Shown here: positions 17,021-25,506 of the stretch, one piece after another
Numbering within the stretch: the first letter of the stretch is position 1
Layout: each line of letters opens with the position of its first letter
Assembly: GCF_000308655.1 (NCBI RefSeq)
Contig: NZ_BAGC01000044.1
Coordinates: 1-64,000, forward strand
Direction: 5' to 3'
Origin: Nocardia niigatensis NBRC 100131
GTDB lineage: Bacteria; Actinomycetota; Actinomycetes; Mycobacteriales; Mycobacteriaceae
DNA length: 64,000 nucleotides
Notes under the pieces: generated by a model
What the model saw: the letters and a program-made list of their open reading frames with translations, nothing else
What the model was told of the DNA's origin: nothing
Databases searched by the model: none
Translations under genes and position numbers: made by a program

Positions 17021-17692
17021 CCGCAGGCGCGTCGAGCGGTCGGTCGGGGCGAGCCCTCCGCGGCATCGAGACACCCCCGGGTGATCTCGTCGCTCATCAC
17101 GGGCAGCCCCGGCCCGTCGTCACGACAACCCGATTACACGCTGCAGGGTGACCAACCCCAATACCGCTATGCCGGGACGACGACAGACCAGGGCACCGAC
17201 CGAACCGCTTGACACAAAACGACTTACGCTGATGAGCGCGCACTTCAGGCCGCCATAGCCAGCGCCCTGCGCGCGCTGAGGGTCGGCAGCGCGCTGCGGA
17301 TTGGGCACACCATGAGCAAGGTGTACCTCAGCCGCGAACATGGGTGAAGCGGGGCCCGTTGCTGATTGCTCAACGGCTGCGCGTGTCCCCTATTCCGAGG
17401 ATTCCTGCGCCGCCAATTCACGGTGGTGTCAGCGGAAACCACCGGTTCAGGGGTGGCATTTGGATGTGTCCATGCCGTACGCGCCACCTCGGGGGCACCT
17501 ACGAAAAGGGTGAGCACCGACGTTCACCGTCGCCGCCATCGTGTTCGGATCATCCGAGAACAGGTGGCCGTACAGGTCCAGGGTGGCTGGATGGACGTCT
17601 TGCCAGGCCAGATCTGGCGGTAGCGCACGGGCCGTCAGCTGTCCGGGCGCTGGGCGGTGCGGGCCTGATTCACGTTTCGACCGGCCGAGACT
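17021..17692. other. 3' flank of the IS110-type element and gene-free stretch
   Basis: About 17021-17160 is non-coding and rich in short self-complementary runs (for example CCCCCGGG at 17072-17079). 17222-17345 has a protein-like plus-strand frame (ALQAAIASALRALRVGSALR ... SKVYLSREHG) but no start codon, so it could be the end of a truncated gene. No convincing gene lies in the rest. Confidence 0.45.
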
Positions 17693-17729
17693 TGACTCGG
17701 ATGAATCAAGATGATTCGATCTGAATCAT
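17693..17729 (+). promoter_or_regulatory. Promoter/operator of the XRE gene
   Basis: A -35-like TTGACT (17693-17698) and, 17 bases on, TTCGAT as a weak -10. Overlapping it is the perfect inverted repeat ATGATTC-gatct-GAATCAT (17711-17729), which ends one base before the ATG at 17731. A further TGAATCA half-site lies at 17702-17708. The geometry suits autorepression by the adjacent XRE protein; that is inference. Confidence 0.65.
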
Positions 17730-17730
17730 C

Positions 17731-18651
17731 ATGTTTCCAGTGAATCAACCGGCAGAGGGCGCCACAGCGGCGGCGGCAGTCGCCGCGAATGCTGTTGCGC
17801 GCCAGTCGCACCCGCGCCAGCAGTTGGGTGCGGAGCTGCGCCGGTTGCGGGACATGGCCGGAATCTCCGGGCGGGAGTTGGCCAAACGAGTCGGGATCAG
17901 CCAGTCGACGTTGTCTCGGATCGAAGCAGGCCAGGTGGTTCCCCCGCTACCGCAGGTGCTCGACTGGGCCAAAGAGGTTGGGGCAGAACCGGATTCTCAG
18001 CATTCCTTACGCGCCCTCACTGAAGCGGCGCACTCACCCGAGGTGCGCGATTGGGCGGCCTCACTCGCGGACCGCGCGCATTTGCAGGACGATGTACGGG
18101 CATTCGAGGAGGACGCGCAAGTGGTGCGGAACTTCCAGCCCGCACTGGTGCCGGGTCTGCTCCAGACCGCCGACTACGCCCGCCGGGTGTTCGCCACCTT
18201 CGATCCGCCCTATGCGCCCGACGCGCTGGCCGCCGCGCTCGCCGCACGCCTGGAGCGCCAGCGTGTATTGTACGACCCTGCGAAACGCTTCGAATTCCTG
18301 ATTACCGAAGCGGCCCTGCGCTTTCGGCCCGGCCCGCATCGTATGCTCCTCGCCCAACTGGACCGGATCATCTCGATCGAGACCCTCGATACGGTCGTCA
18401 TCGGGGTGATTCCGCAGGATATCGAGGCGAGCACCACGATCCCGCACGGTTTCGTCATCTACGAGAGCGAGGACCACGCGCTCGCCTCCGCGGAACCGAT
18501 CCCGGGAAGCATGGTCACGCGCGGCCCCGAACTTGTCGACGCCCATCGCCGCCGCTGGGTGGCTTTGACTCGAATGGCCTTGTTCGATACCGATGCCCGC
18601 GTATTCCTCGCCGAACTACGGGACGAAATCCACCGCATCGCAACCAATTGA
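17731..18651 (+). CDS. XRE-family regulator with DUF5753 domain
   Basis: A 306-residue protein. The N-terminal HTH (QLGAELRRLRDMAGISGREL, AKRVGISQSTLSRIEAGQ) spans about residues 30-75. The C-terminal DUF5753 region follows (FQPALVPGLLQTADYARRVF, about 132-152; VIYESEDHA). In actinomycetes such proteins usually pair with a small DUF397 protein, sometimes described as a toxin-antitoxin-like pair controlling development. A DUF397 gene lies convergently at 18735-18956. Confidence 0.88.
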   Translation: MFPVNQPAEGATAAAAVAANAVARQSHPRQQLGAELRRLRDMAGISGRELAKRVGISQSTLSRIEAGQVVPPLPQVLDWAKEVGAEPDSQHSLRALTEAAHSPEVRDWAASLADRAHLQDDVRAFEEDAQVVRNFQPALVPGLLQTADYARRVFATFDPPYAPDALAAALAARLERQRVLYDPAKRFEFLITEAALRFRPGPHRMLLAQLDRIISIETLDTVVIGVIPQDIEASTTIPHGFVIYESEDHALASAEPIPGSMVTRGPELVDAHRRRWVALTRMALFDTDARVFLAELRDEIHRIATN

Positions 18652-18734
18652 CCATTTTCCAGCGGCCGTCGAGGGGTCGGCCGCACGTGGGGGTGGTGGT
18701 GTCGCAGTGAACTCGCTGCGACACCACCTTCACG

Positions 18735-18956
18735 TCAGTCGCCGAAATCGAATTCGCCGGCCCGCACGCCTGACGTGAACGCTCGCCACTCAGATTTCGT
18801 GAACCACAGTGTCGGACCGTGCCGATCCTTGGAATCACGCACTGCGATCCGGCTTTCGTGGTAAGCGACCTCGACGCAATCGCCGCCACCGTAACTGAAA
18901 CTGCTCTTGGCGAACTTCGGGCCGCGATGGCCTCCGCGAATCATATTGCAGCTCAT
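18735..18956 (-). CDS. DUF397 domain protein
   Basis: A 73-residue protein with the DUF397 pattern: KFAKSSFSYGGGDCVEVAYH, IAVRDSKDRHGPTLWFTKSEW, RAFTSGVRAGEFDF. The start at 18956 follows GGAAGGA by nine bases. DUF397 proteins are encoded next to XRE/DUF5753 regulators and several bind them. Here the pair is convergent rather than in tandem, which is less usual. Confidence 0.85.
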   Translation of the reverse strand: MSCNMIRGGHRGPKFAKSSFSYGGGDCVEVAYHESRIAVRDSKDRHGPTLWFTKSEWRAFTSGVRAGEFDFGD

Positions 18957-19299
18957 GACATTCAGTCCTTCCCCCGGAGGGCCACTCCCCATGACCCTTC
19001 TCGTGAATCGTTTACGACAGACACAGTGCTATCCGAACCACCGGCAGCGCAACTGAATTCGTGTGGACCTGCGCGCCGACACATCGAAATGCTCATGAAC
19101 GCAACTCTACGGCGACCCACCGACAAACTACCGCGGTGCACAGCAGCCACTATCTGGTTACCATCTGGCGACAGCCTCAGCACGCGCTGACCGGAAATCT
19201 TGTCGCCGTCGAGTCCCTCGATCTCGACGCGCGAGGTATCCAGCGGTAGCCGGTCCTCGATATCGGTCAGCGGGGGCCGGGATAGCTGATCGCGGGCAC
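18957..19299. other. Intergenic stretch with a possible coding remnant
   Basis: The minus strand from about 19275 to 19137 reads EDRLPLDTSRVEIEGLDGD then KISGQRVLRLSPDGNQ, which looks like protein but lacks a start and continues into unlikely sequence. No family is recognised. It is probably a gene fragment. Confidence 0.35.
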
Positions 19300-19338
19300 A
19301 GCACTGCCCCGCCGATCACGATCGGCGGGGCAGTGCTT
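19300..19338. terminator. Strong inverted repeat, probable terminator
   Basis: AGCACTGCCCCGCCGAT (19300-19316), a CACG loop and the exact complement (19321-19337). The stem is about 17 bp without a clear U-tract. It lies downstream of the minus-strand DUF2871 gene, which ends at 19429. Confidence 0.7.
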
Positions 19339-19428
19339 CGCGAAGGTGCAAGAGGGGCTCGAAACCGAAGATCAGCGCCGCGAGCGAGACCGCGTCCCGC
19401 GTCCACAGCGCGCTGTCCCGGCCGGTGA

Positions 19429-19881
19429 TCACGATGCCTCCGGTTCGGCGAATACCGCTGCGGTGCGCGGTGTTCGGCTGTCGCCGACGGATTTGCCGAG
19501 GGTGATGAAGAAGACGATCAGGCCGGCGGTCAGCAGGATGTGACCCACACCCGCGCCGAGCGCGATCGCCTCACCACTGCTGCTGCCCAGCACGGTGAGG
19601 GTGCCGTGCAGCGTCATGACCGCGATGGTGATGGCCAGGCCGATGTTGTACAGCCAGAAGAACCAGGCGTACAGACTTCTCCGGGCACTGAGCGTGAACT
19701 GCTTCTCCAAGGCCAGCACGATGAGGAAGAACAGCATCCCCAGCGCCAGCACGTGGGTGTGCACGACACCGAGCTCCGACTGCCCGGTGAAATGTTCGGC
19801 CTTGCTGATCTCGCGGTAGTAGAACCCGGAGATCAGGCCGATGATCATGTAGATGTGAGCGGTATTGACCAGCGTCTTCAT
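19429..19881 (-). CDS. DUF2871 membrane protein
   Basis: A 150-residue integral membrane protein with about four hydrophobic helices (TAHIYMIIGLISGFYY; VVHTHVLALGMLFFLIVLAL; AWFFWLYNIGLAITIAVMTL; GVGHILLTAGLIVFFITLG). His residues stand in HTHVLALG and VGHIL. This matches DUF2871, function unknown. The ATG at 19881 lies 8 bases from the stop of the DUF4267 gene, so the two form an operon. Confidence 0.8.
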   Translation of the reverse strand: MKTLVNTAHIYMIIGLISGFYYREISKAEHFTGQSELGVVHTHVLALGMLFFLIVLALEKQFTLSARRSLYAWFFWLYNIGLAITIAVMTLHGTLTVLGSSSGEAIALGAGVGHILLTAGLIVFFITLGKSVGDSRTPRTAAVFAEPEAS

Positions 19882-19888
19882 CGGGCGC

Positions 19889-20326
19889 TCACCGGTTTTC
19901 ACGACGCAGCAGCAGCGCGCCGGTGGCGGCCACCAGGGCGGCGGTGAGACCGTGCACATTCAGGGCGGTGGCGGTGGAGCCGCGGCGCACCAGGATGGTG
20001 AGCATGTCGCCGGTCGGGATGAGGGCGATGGTCAGCAGGCTGACGCCGACGGCGCGGCGCTGCCCGGCCGCGAGCAGGGCGAGCACGATCAGGCCGGTGA
20101 CCACATCGCGGACGCCTTTGATGTTCAGGAAGCCGTCGGCTTCACCGCGCGGCCACTCGGTGAAGCCGAACTCCGGGGCCATGCGCTGCGGGGCGAGCAG
20201 ATAGCCGCCGCCGACGGACATGATGAACCCGGCTCCGAGTACGGCGCCGGCCGTGCCGAGACGTTCGCCGAGCCGGCGAGAACCACGGACGGAAACAATT
20301 GATTCCGTGTTCGGGGGAACGGACAT
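19889..20326 (-). CDS. DUF4267 membrane protein
   Basis: A 145-residue protein with several membrane segments (GTAGAVLGAGFIMSVGGGYL; DVVTGLIVLALLAAGQRRAV; GVSLLTIALIPTGDML; GLTAALVAATGALLLR) and the DUF4267 motif FLNIKGVRDV. Its function is unknown. The ATG at 20326 has GGAG seven bases upstream. First gene of a two-gene operon with DUF2871. Confidence 0.8.
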   Translation of the reverse strand: MSVPPNTESIVSVRGSRRLGERLGTAGAVLGAGFIMSVGGGYLLAPQRMAPEFGFTEWPRGEADGFLNIKGVRDVVTGLIVLALLAAGQRRAVGVSLLTIALIPTGDMLTILVRRGSTATALNVHGLTAALVAATGALLLRRENR

Positions 20327-20399
20327 GAACACTCCTGGATCGGTGGGATACGCGTCCCGAGCATCCGGTGCGGCTCGTACCGTTCGCTGACAGCCGTTG

Positions 20400-22517
20400 T
20401 CAGCGAACGGTACGCAGCAATTCGAGCACCGCCTCGTCCGGAAGCCGGGCGCCAGCGAGGAATTCCGCGCCCAGCCGCACCGGCCCGAGCGCTACTTCCG
20501 CCTGGTCGAGCGCCCGCCGGCGGAACGGGCCGATGCGGATCACCCCGGCCCTCCGGTTGATCCGGTCGGTGGCGCCGAGAATGCGGGCCGCGCGCCCCGC
20601 GGCGCCCTTCGCCAGAGCGACCAGGGCGTAACCGATTCCGACCTCGGCCAGCAGCGCCGCCGAGGTCTGGGCCGCCAGATCGCGGGGCATGGCCAGCTCG
20701 CGCAGCGCGTCGTCCGGCCGACCGGCCGTGACCAGGGTCGCCGCGTGCGCGGTACTCACGAACACCAGGTTCACGAAACGGACGGTGTCGTGGCGTCCGG
20801 CGGGTGGCGGGGCGGCGGGGAGCGGATGCTCGGACATCCGCCGGAACAGTTCCATCGCGCGGTCGTTGTCGCCGCGCAGGTGCGCCAGGTGCGCCTTCGT
20901 CGCCGCCAGGAAGCGCGCGGGTGCGGGGATGATATGCGGGGTGATCAGCGTCTCGGCCCGATCGAGATAGATTGCCGCGCTGTCGGTATCGCCGCCGACC
21001 AGGTACATCTCCGCCGCGAAGAGCAGCACGCCCATGCGCTCACCGGCGCCCAGGTCGGCGCTGAGCAGTTCCAGCGCGCTCGCGATCAGCGGGCGTGCGC
21101 TGTCCAGGCCGAGCATCCGGGTCCGGTAGCTGGCCAGGGAGATCAGGGCGCGGCTGTGTGACCGGGCGTCACCGTGTGCGCTGAGGCAGGTCAGCGCCGC
21201 CTCCAGGGTGGGCAGGGCGCGGGCCGGATGGTCGCCGCCCAGTTCATCGAAACCTCGTGCTATCAGCGCATTTCCGCGCAGCCATGGATCGTGGGAAATG
21301 GTGCACGCGGTCAACAGGCTGTCGTCGTCGCCGAGCAGGTCACGCAGCGCCAGGATGAGCACGAACATCGGGTGCGGGGGCCGATCCTCGGCGAGGCAAG
21401 CGGGTCAGCCGCTCGAATTGCCCCGTGTTCTCGCGGATTTGGCCCCACCAGATGTTGGTGAAGTCGCCGGCAGCTCCTCGGCGTACCGGCAGGCCAGATA
21501 GGCCCCGGTGCACTCCGGTGGCGGTGTGTCGCCGAGCAGAGCGAGGACCTCGCGGCGGCGTTCGGAGATGTCGCCGTGCAACCCGCGCAGCAGCCAGTAC
21601 AGTCGCGCCTCGCGCAACGCCCGCCGCACTCCTGCCACGTCGTGTCCGCGTCCGACGAAGCTGGAGTGCCGCCGGGGCAGCAGCGGCACGGGCACCTTCG
21701 ATGTCCCGGTGGTTCGGGATGCTGCCGCAACTCCCGTACCAACCGATCCGCGCGTCGTTTCGAAGGCAGGTCGGTCGACTGCGGGATCAATTGCGTTGGT
21801 GTGAATTTCGGCCAGAGCTGAGCGCAGTACCTCGGCGGGCGGCGCGCCGAGCTCCTCCCGTAGCAGGGCCTCGGTGCGTTGAAACTGCTGTATCGCCTCG
21901 GATGTTCGTCCCACTGCCGCCAGCGCCCGCACCAGTCGTGCGGCCAGCGTCTCGCGGAAGGGATGTACCGCAACTTCCGTACGGAGTTCACGCAATACCT
22001 CGCCGCCTCGGCCCAAGGCTCGCAAGGCGTCCGCTCGCAGTTCGACTGCTTCGAGCCGCTGTTCGGTCAATCGCAGTGCCGCGGCGCGCAATACCTCCGA
22101 TTCCCCCACATCGATCAACGGCTCCCCGCGCCACAACGCGAGTGCGGCATCGAAACACGCGATGGCTCTTTCGGATTCACCGGCCGCGAGCAATGCCCGC
22201 CCCGCCTCGATCTCACGTGTGAACCGATGCACATCGACGTCCTCCGCCGCGAGTTCGAGCACATACCCGCCCCCGTCATTCCGCACCGCCCCCGGCACCG
22301 CCGCACGCAACCGACTCGCCAAGGTCTGCAACGCATTCCCGGTCCCAGCCGGCGGGTCCTCCCCCCACACCCCGTCCACCAGTCGGGCCACCGGCACCAC
22401 TCGCCCGGCTTCGAGCGCCAGCAACCCCAGCAATGCCCGCACCCGCGGCCCCCCGACCGACTCCCTCGTCCCGTCCGCGGCCTCCACCATCACCGGACCC
22501 AATAGCCCTACCAGCAT
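20400..22517 (-). pseudogene. AfsR/SARP-family large regulator, ATPase core deleted and frame disrupted
   Basis: Starting at 22517, the SARP-type winged helix and BTAD regions (about residues 1-250) are intact: LLGPVMVEAADGTRESVGGP, LVDGVWGEDPPAGTGNALQT, REELGAPPAEVLRSALAEIH. Next comes SFVGRGHDVAGVRRALREARL, where the NB-ARC ATPase should begin, but the Walker A region is absent and the frame goes straight to a TPR-like part (YWLLRGLHGDISERRREVLA). Around 21475 the best reading shifts frame (DFTNIWWGQIRENTGQFERL), then shifts back near 21390. A stop at 21405-21407 interrupts the original frame. The rest (20400-21404) is a TPR-rich C-terminus. It is probably non-functional. Confidence 0.75.
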
Positions 22518-23065
22518 GAATCGCCCATCTCACGATCGATCCTGCGTGGCACCGGGCCTCTCGTCAACCCGGCCACGCTGGGGCCTCGCCGCATCGCGGC
22601 CATCGAACCCAGCTCAGACCGAAGAGCCGAGTTACATGTCGGCACAACATCCATCGACCGGAAATCTCCATCAGCGAGTTCAGGGTTCGAGTCCCTGACG
22701 GTGCACCGCAAGAAGGCCGCTGACCCGCTATTTCGGTCAGGGACCTGCTTCGCTGGCGCGACGGTCTCCTCGTTGGTCGCCTTGAACGTGGAGTTCAGCG
22801 AGAATCGGCTAGGTTCGCCACGAGCCCGATACTGGCGGGTACCACCACCGATCAGGGTGCAGCAAATTGTTGGATACCTTCGTCTCCCCGTGTCAAGATC
22901 CGGAGAACGTTCGACGACAGCCGGAACCGCCTCGGCGCCACCGACGATCCGGATCCCCGCCGCCGTAGCCGCGGCCGACCACCCCACCAAGCCCGGCCCA
23001 TCGAGACCAGTGGAGAACGCTTTCCGGAGTCCGATTCGACAGCGCAGGAAGATGAGGAGAAACCG
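22518..23065. other. Intergenic region with a tRNA 3'-end fragment
   Basis: No gene recognised. The T-arm-like segment at 22681-22697 (CAGGGTTCGAGTCCCTG) has perfect 5-bp stems and the canonical TTCGAGT loop. It is followed by ACGGTGCACC (22698-22707), like the acceptor strand of a tRNA. No matching tRNA body lies upstream, so this looks like a tRNA 3' scar left by an integrated element. Confidence 0.55.
22681..22707 (+). other. tRNA 3'-end remnant (putative attachment-site scar)
   Basis: Stem CAGGG, loop TTCGAGT, stem CCCTG and acceptor-like ACGGTGCACC. The 70 bases upstream do not fold into a cloverleaf by eye, so it is a fragment and not a working tRNA. Confidence 0.5.
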
Positions 23066-23440
23066 ATGCCGGTATGGGATGTTTTCTGGCTGATCATCAT
23101 GAGCTTCGCGTTCGCGGCCTACCTGATCCTGCTGTTCACCATCATTTCCGATCTTTTCCGCGATCGGGACACCTCGGGCTGGGTGAAGGCGCTGTGGGTG
23201 CTGTTCCTGTTCGTGCTCCCGCTGATCACCTCACTCGTGTATCTGATCGTGCGCGGCGGCGGGATGGCACAGCGCTCGGCCGCCGCACAGGATCGGGTCC
23301 GGGAGGCGCAGGAGACCTACATCCGGGAGACGGCCGGCACCAACCCGTCCGCCCAGATCGCCGACGCCAAGAAGCTACTCGACGAAGGCACCCTCACCCA
23401 GGCCGAGTTCGATCGGCTGAAAGCCAAGGCGCTGAGCTGA
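23066..23440 (+). CDS. PLDc_N/SHOCT-type small membrane protein
   Basis: A 124-residue protein with two membrane helices (DVFWLIIMSFAFAAYLILLF; ALWVLFLFVLPLITSLVYLI), a charged linker and a C-terminal SHOCT-type helix pair (IADAKKLLDEGTLTQAEFDR). SHOCT proteins are small membrane-associated proteins, often stress-linked, without a fixed function. GAGGAG precedes the ATG with suitable spacing. Confidence 0.8.
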   Translation: MPVWDVFWLIIMSFAFAAYLILLFTIISDLFRDRDTSGWVKALWVLFLFVLPLITSLVYLIVRGGGMAQRSAAAQDRVREAQETYIRETAGTNPSAQIADAKKLLDEGTLTQAEFDRLKAKALS

Positions 23441-23621
23441 TTCCGGTGTCACCGGACCGGCGCGCAGGCCACCGGCCCACTGCTCACCTATCGATGCCGA
23501 CTGGGCCGGGAACGAACCTCGGTGACTGGTCGGCCTCGCGCACCGACGAGCACGACATCGGGCTGGGTTCCTCTCACGCGCGTGTCGTTCCCATGGCACC
23601 CGAGCAGAGAGAGTCCCGCCG

Positions 23622-25025
23622 ATGACCGATGAGCTCAGCTCTCCCCTGACGCCGCGCGCGAGCGTTGCCCGGCCGGAACGCAGTGGGCGAGGGCGGGATT
23701 CCCGCAAGATCGTGCCGCGGCCGGCGTTGGGAGAGTGGGACCCGGAAGCGCGCGGCCATGACGCGCTGGCCACGATCCTGGCACAGAACGACCTGCGCGC
23801 TCCCGATCTGGTGCCGATCCGGATCGCGCGAATGGCCGCCTCGCCGTGGACCTACTACCGCGGGGCCGCGGCGGTGATGGCCGCTGACCTGGCCTCACGC
23901 CCACACACCGGCATCGAGGTGCAACTGTGCGGGGATGCGCACATCCTCAACTTCGGCATGTGGGCCTCACCCGAACGGAACCTCGTGTTCGATCTGCGCG
24001 ATTTCGACGAAACTCTGCCAGGCCCGTTCGAGTGGGATCTGCTGCGACTGGTCGCCTCGGTGGTGGTGCTCGCGCGGGACAATGCAGTGTCCGAGGACCG
24101 GGCGGCCGCCGCGGTGGCCGCGGCGTCGGCGAGCTATCGGGCCGCGATGGCCGGCTATTCGCGTACCCCTGAGATCGACATCTGGTACGAGCGGGTCGAC
24201 GCCGAGGACTTCCTCGGCTACTTCGGCCCCCGCGCCCAACGGTCGGCACGCAAGGTGATCGAACGCGGTACCCGCAAACGGACCAGCCGGGGCGCGTTCG
24301 CCAAGTTCACCGAGATCCGCGACGGCCGCCGGTGTATCACCGAACTGCCGCCGTTCCGGGTGGCCGTCGGCGCCGACCAGCGCCGCCTGGTCGGCGAGGT
24401 CGTCCACGATTATGCCGAGTCGGTGCCCGATCACATCTGGTCATTGCTGACTCGATACCGGGTGGTGGATGTGGCGCGGCAGGTGGTGGGCGTCGGCAGT
24501 GTCGGCATGCGGGTCTATCTGGCGTTGCTCGAGGAACGACGCACCGGTGATCCGTTCTTCCTCCAGGTCAAGCAGGCGGGTCGATCGGTGTACGAGGACT
24601 TCCTGACACCGAGCCGGTACCGCAACCACGGTTCCCGGGTGGCACACGGCCAGCGGATGCTGCAGTCGACGACCGACAAGTTCCTGGGATGGACCCGTGT
24701 CGACGGCCTGGACTTCTACGTACGCCAGTTCCGCGACATGAAGATCACCGCCGACGGCGCGTTGGTCGCGCCTCAGCTGGAACAATTCGCGACCGCCTGC
24801 GCGCGGGTCCTGGCCCGGGCGCACGCCCGATCCGGGGACGCGACGATGATCGCCGACTACCTCGGTCGTACCGCCCGCACCGACGCCGCGCTCGTCGCCT
24901 TCGCCACCGCCTATGCCGACCAGAACGCCCGAGACCACGCCCAACTCACCGAAGCGATCGCCGCGGGCAGAGTCGAAGCCCACGAAGCAGGCTGGGCGAG
25001 AAGGGACTCCGACTCCCGCGCCTAG
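23622..25025 (+). CDS. DUF2252 protein
   Basis: A 467-residue protein with the DUF2252 signature: TYYRGAAAVMAADLA, VQLCGDAHILNFGMWASPER, FDLRDFDETLPGPFEWDLLR, and KQAGRSVYEDFLT toward the C-terminus. The fold is kinase-like (GDAHxxNFG resembles a phosphotransferase loop) but no activity is established. ATG follows the SHOCT gene after about 180 bases with no clear ribosome site, so co-transcription is unsure. Confidence 0.85.
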   Translation: MTDELSSPLTPRASVARPERSGRGRDSRKIVPRPALGEWDPEARGHDALATILAQNDLRAPDLVPIRIARMAASPWTYYRGAAAVMAADLASRPHTGIEVQLCGDAHILNFGMWASPERNLVFDLRDFDETLPGPFEWDLLRLVASVVVLARDNAVSEDRAAAAVAAASASYRAAMAGYSRTPEIDIWYERVDAEDFLGYFGPRAQRSARKVIERGTRKRTSRGAFAKFTEIRDGRRCITELPPFRVAVGADQRRLVGEVVHDYAESVPDHIWSLLTRYRVVDVARQVVGVGSVGMRVYLALLEERRTGDPFFLQVKQAGRSVYEDFLTPSRYRNHGSRVAHGQRMLQSTTDKFLGWTRVDGLDFYVRQFRDMKITADGALVAPQLEQFATACARVLARAHARSGDATMIADYLGRTARTDAALVAFATAYADQNARDHAQLTEAIAAGRVEAHEAGWARRDSDSRA

Positions 25026-25244
25026 CCTGAGATTGCCTCTCCCCGTCCGACGCCCGGAGAGAAGGGGCTTCAATCTCCATGCCCCACAAGGGAGTAGGGG
25101 GACAGATGTCGTCACCGGCCACGGATCGGCAGGAAGAAAGTCCAGGCCAGAAGGCCGAGCCCGGATCCGATCGACCGCACGACGATCAAGGCATTGACGG
25201 TGTCAGCAGCAAAGGGATAGATCCGCGTCCACGGACACGAAAAA

Positions 25245-25269
25245 TGGCCATAGCACAGCGCTATGGCCA
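25245..25269 (-). terminator. Terminator hairpin at tail repeat 1
   Basis: TGGCCATAGC, loop, GCTATGGCCA. On the minus strand the hairpin is followed by TTTTT, as expected of a terminator read leftward. It is followed on the plus strand by the dispersed tail repeat at 25279. Confidence 0.6.
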
Positions 25270-25278
25270 AAGAATTCA

Positions 25279-25365
25279 GTGGACCTGACGTACCAGCATA
25301 CGAACCGAGCCGTGCTGGTGGACAGGCCGGACGTCGCTGTTCGCGCGATGGGATGCGGTGACGAG
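25279..25365 (+). repeat. tRNA-end/tail repeat, copy 1
   Basis: GTGGACCTGACGTACCAGCA then TACGAACCGAGCCGTGCTGG. The first 12 bases resemble the 3' end of a tRNA read on the other strand. The rest matches copies at 45940, 46869 and 62807. Read as protein it gives VDLTYQHTNRAVLVD. Confidence 0.7.
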
Positions 25366-25433
25366 GCGGTGCTGGTCGACGGCCCTGGATCGCGACCCGG
25401 GGCCGTCGAGCATTGGGGTCGCTGTGCTCGATC

Positions 25434-25455
25434 CTTAACCGCTGCTGCCTAGCGT
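25434..25455 (+). promoter_or_regulatory. SARP-type promoter element of the NRPS operon
   Basis: CTTAACC (25434-25440), nine bases, then a -10-like TAGCGT (25450-25455). The same element with identical spacing stands before the FAD monooxygenase (39349-39370) and the P450/terpene operon (42378-42399). A second heptamer 11 bp upstream is not obvious here. Confidence 0.55.
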
Positions 25456-25506
25456 CCTCGGCTACACGGCGGTCGTTTCCACGACTGCCAGGGAGGAAGG
25501 CAGCGG

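Noticed and set aside
15419..17074. 551-codon open frame opposite the transposase
   Set aside because: It is antisense to the clear IS110-type protein and has the composition of a reversed GC-rich gene.
17222..17345. Plus-strand frame ending SKVYLSREHG
   Set aside because: No start codon and no recognised family; kept only as a possible remnant.
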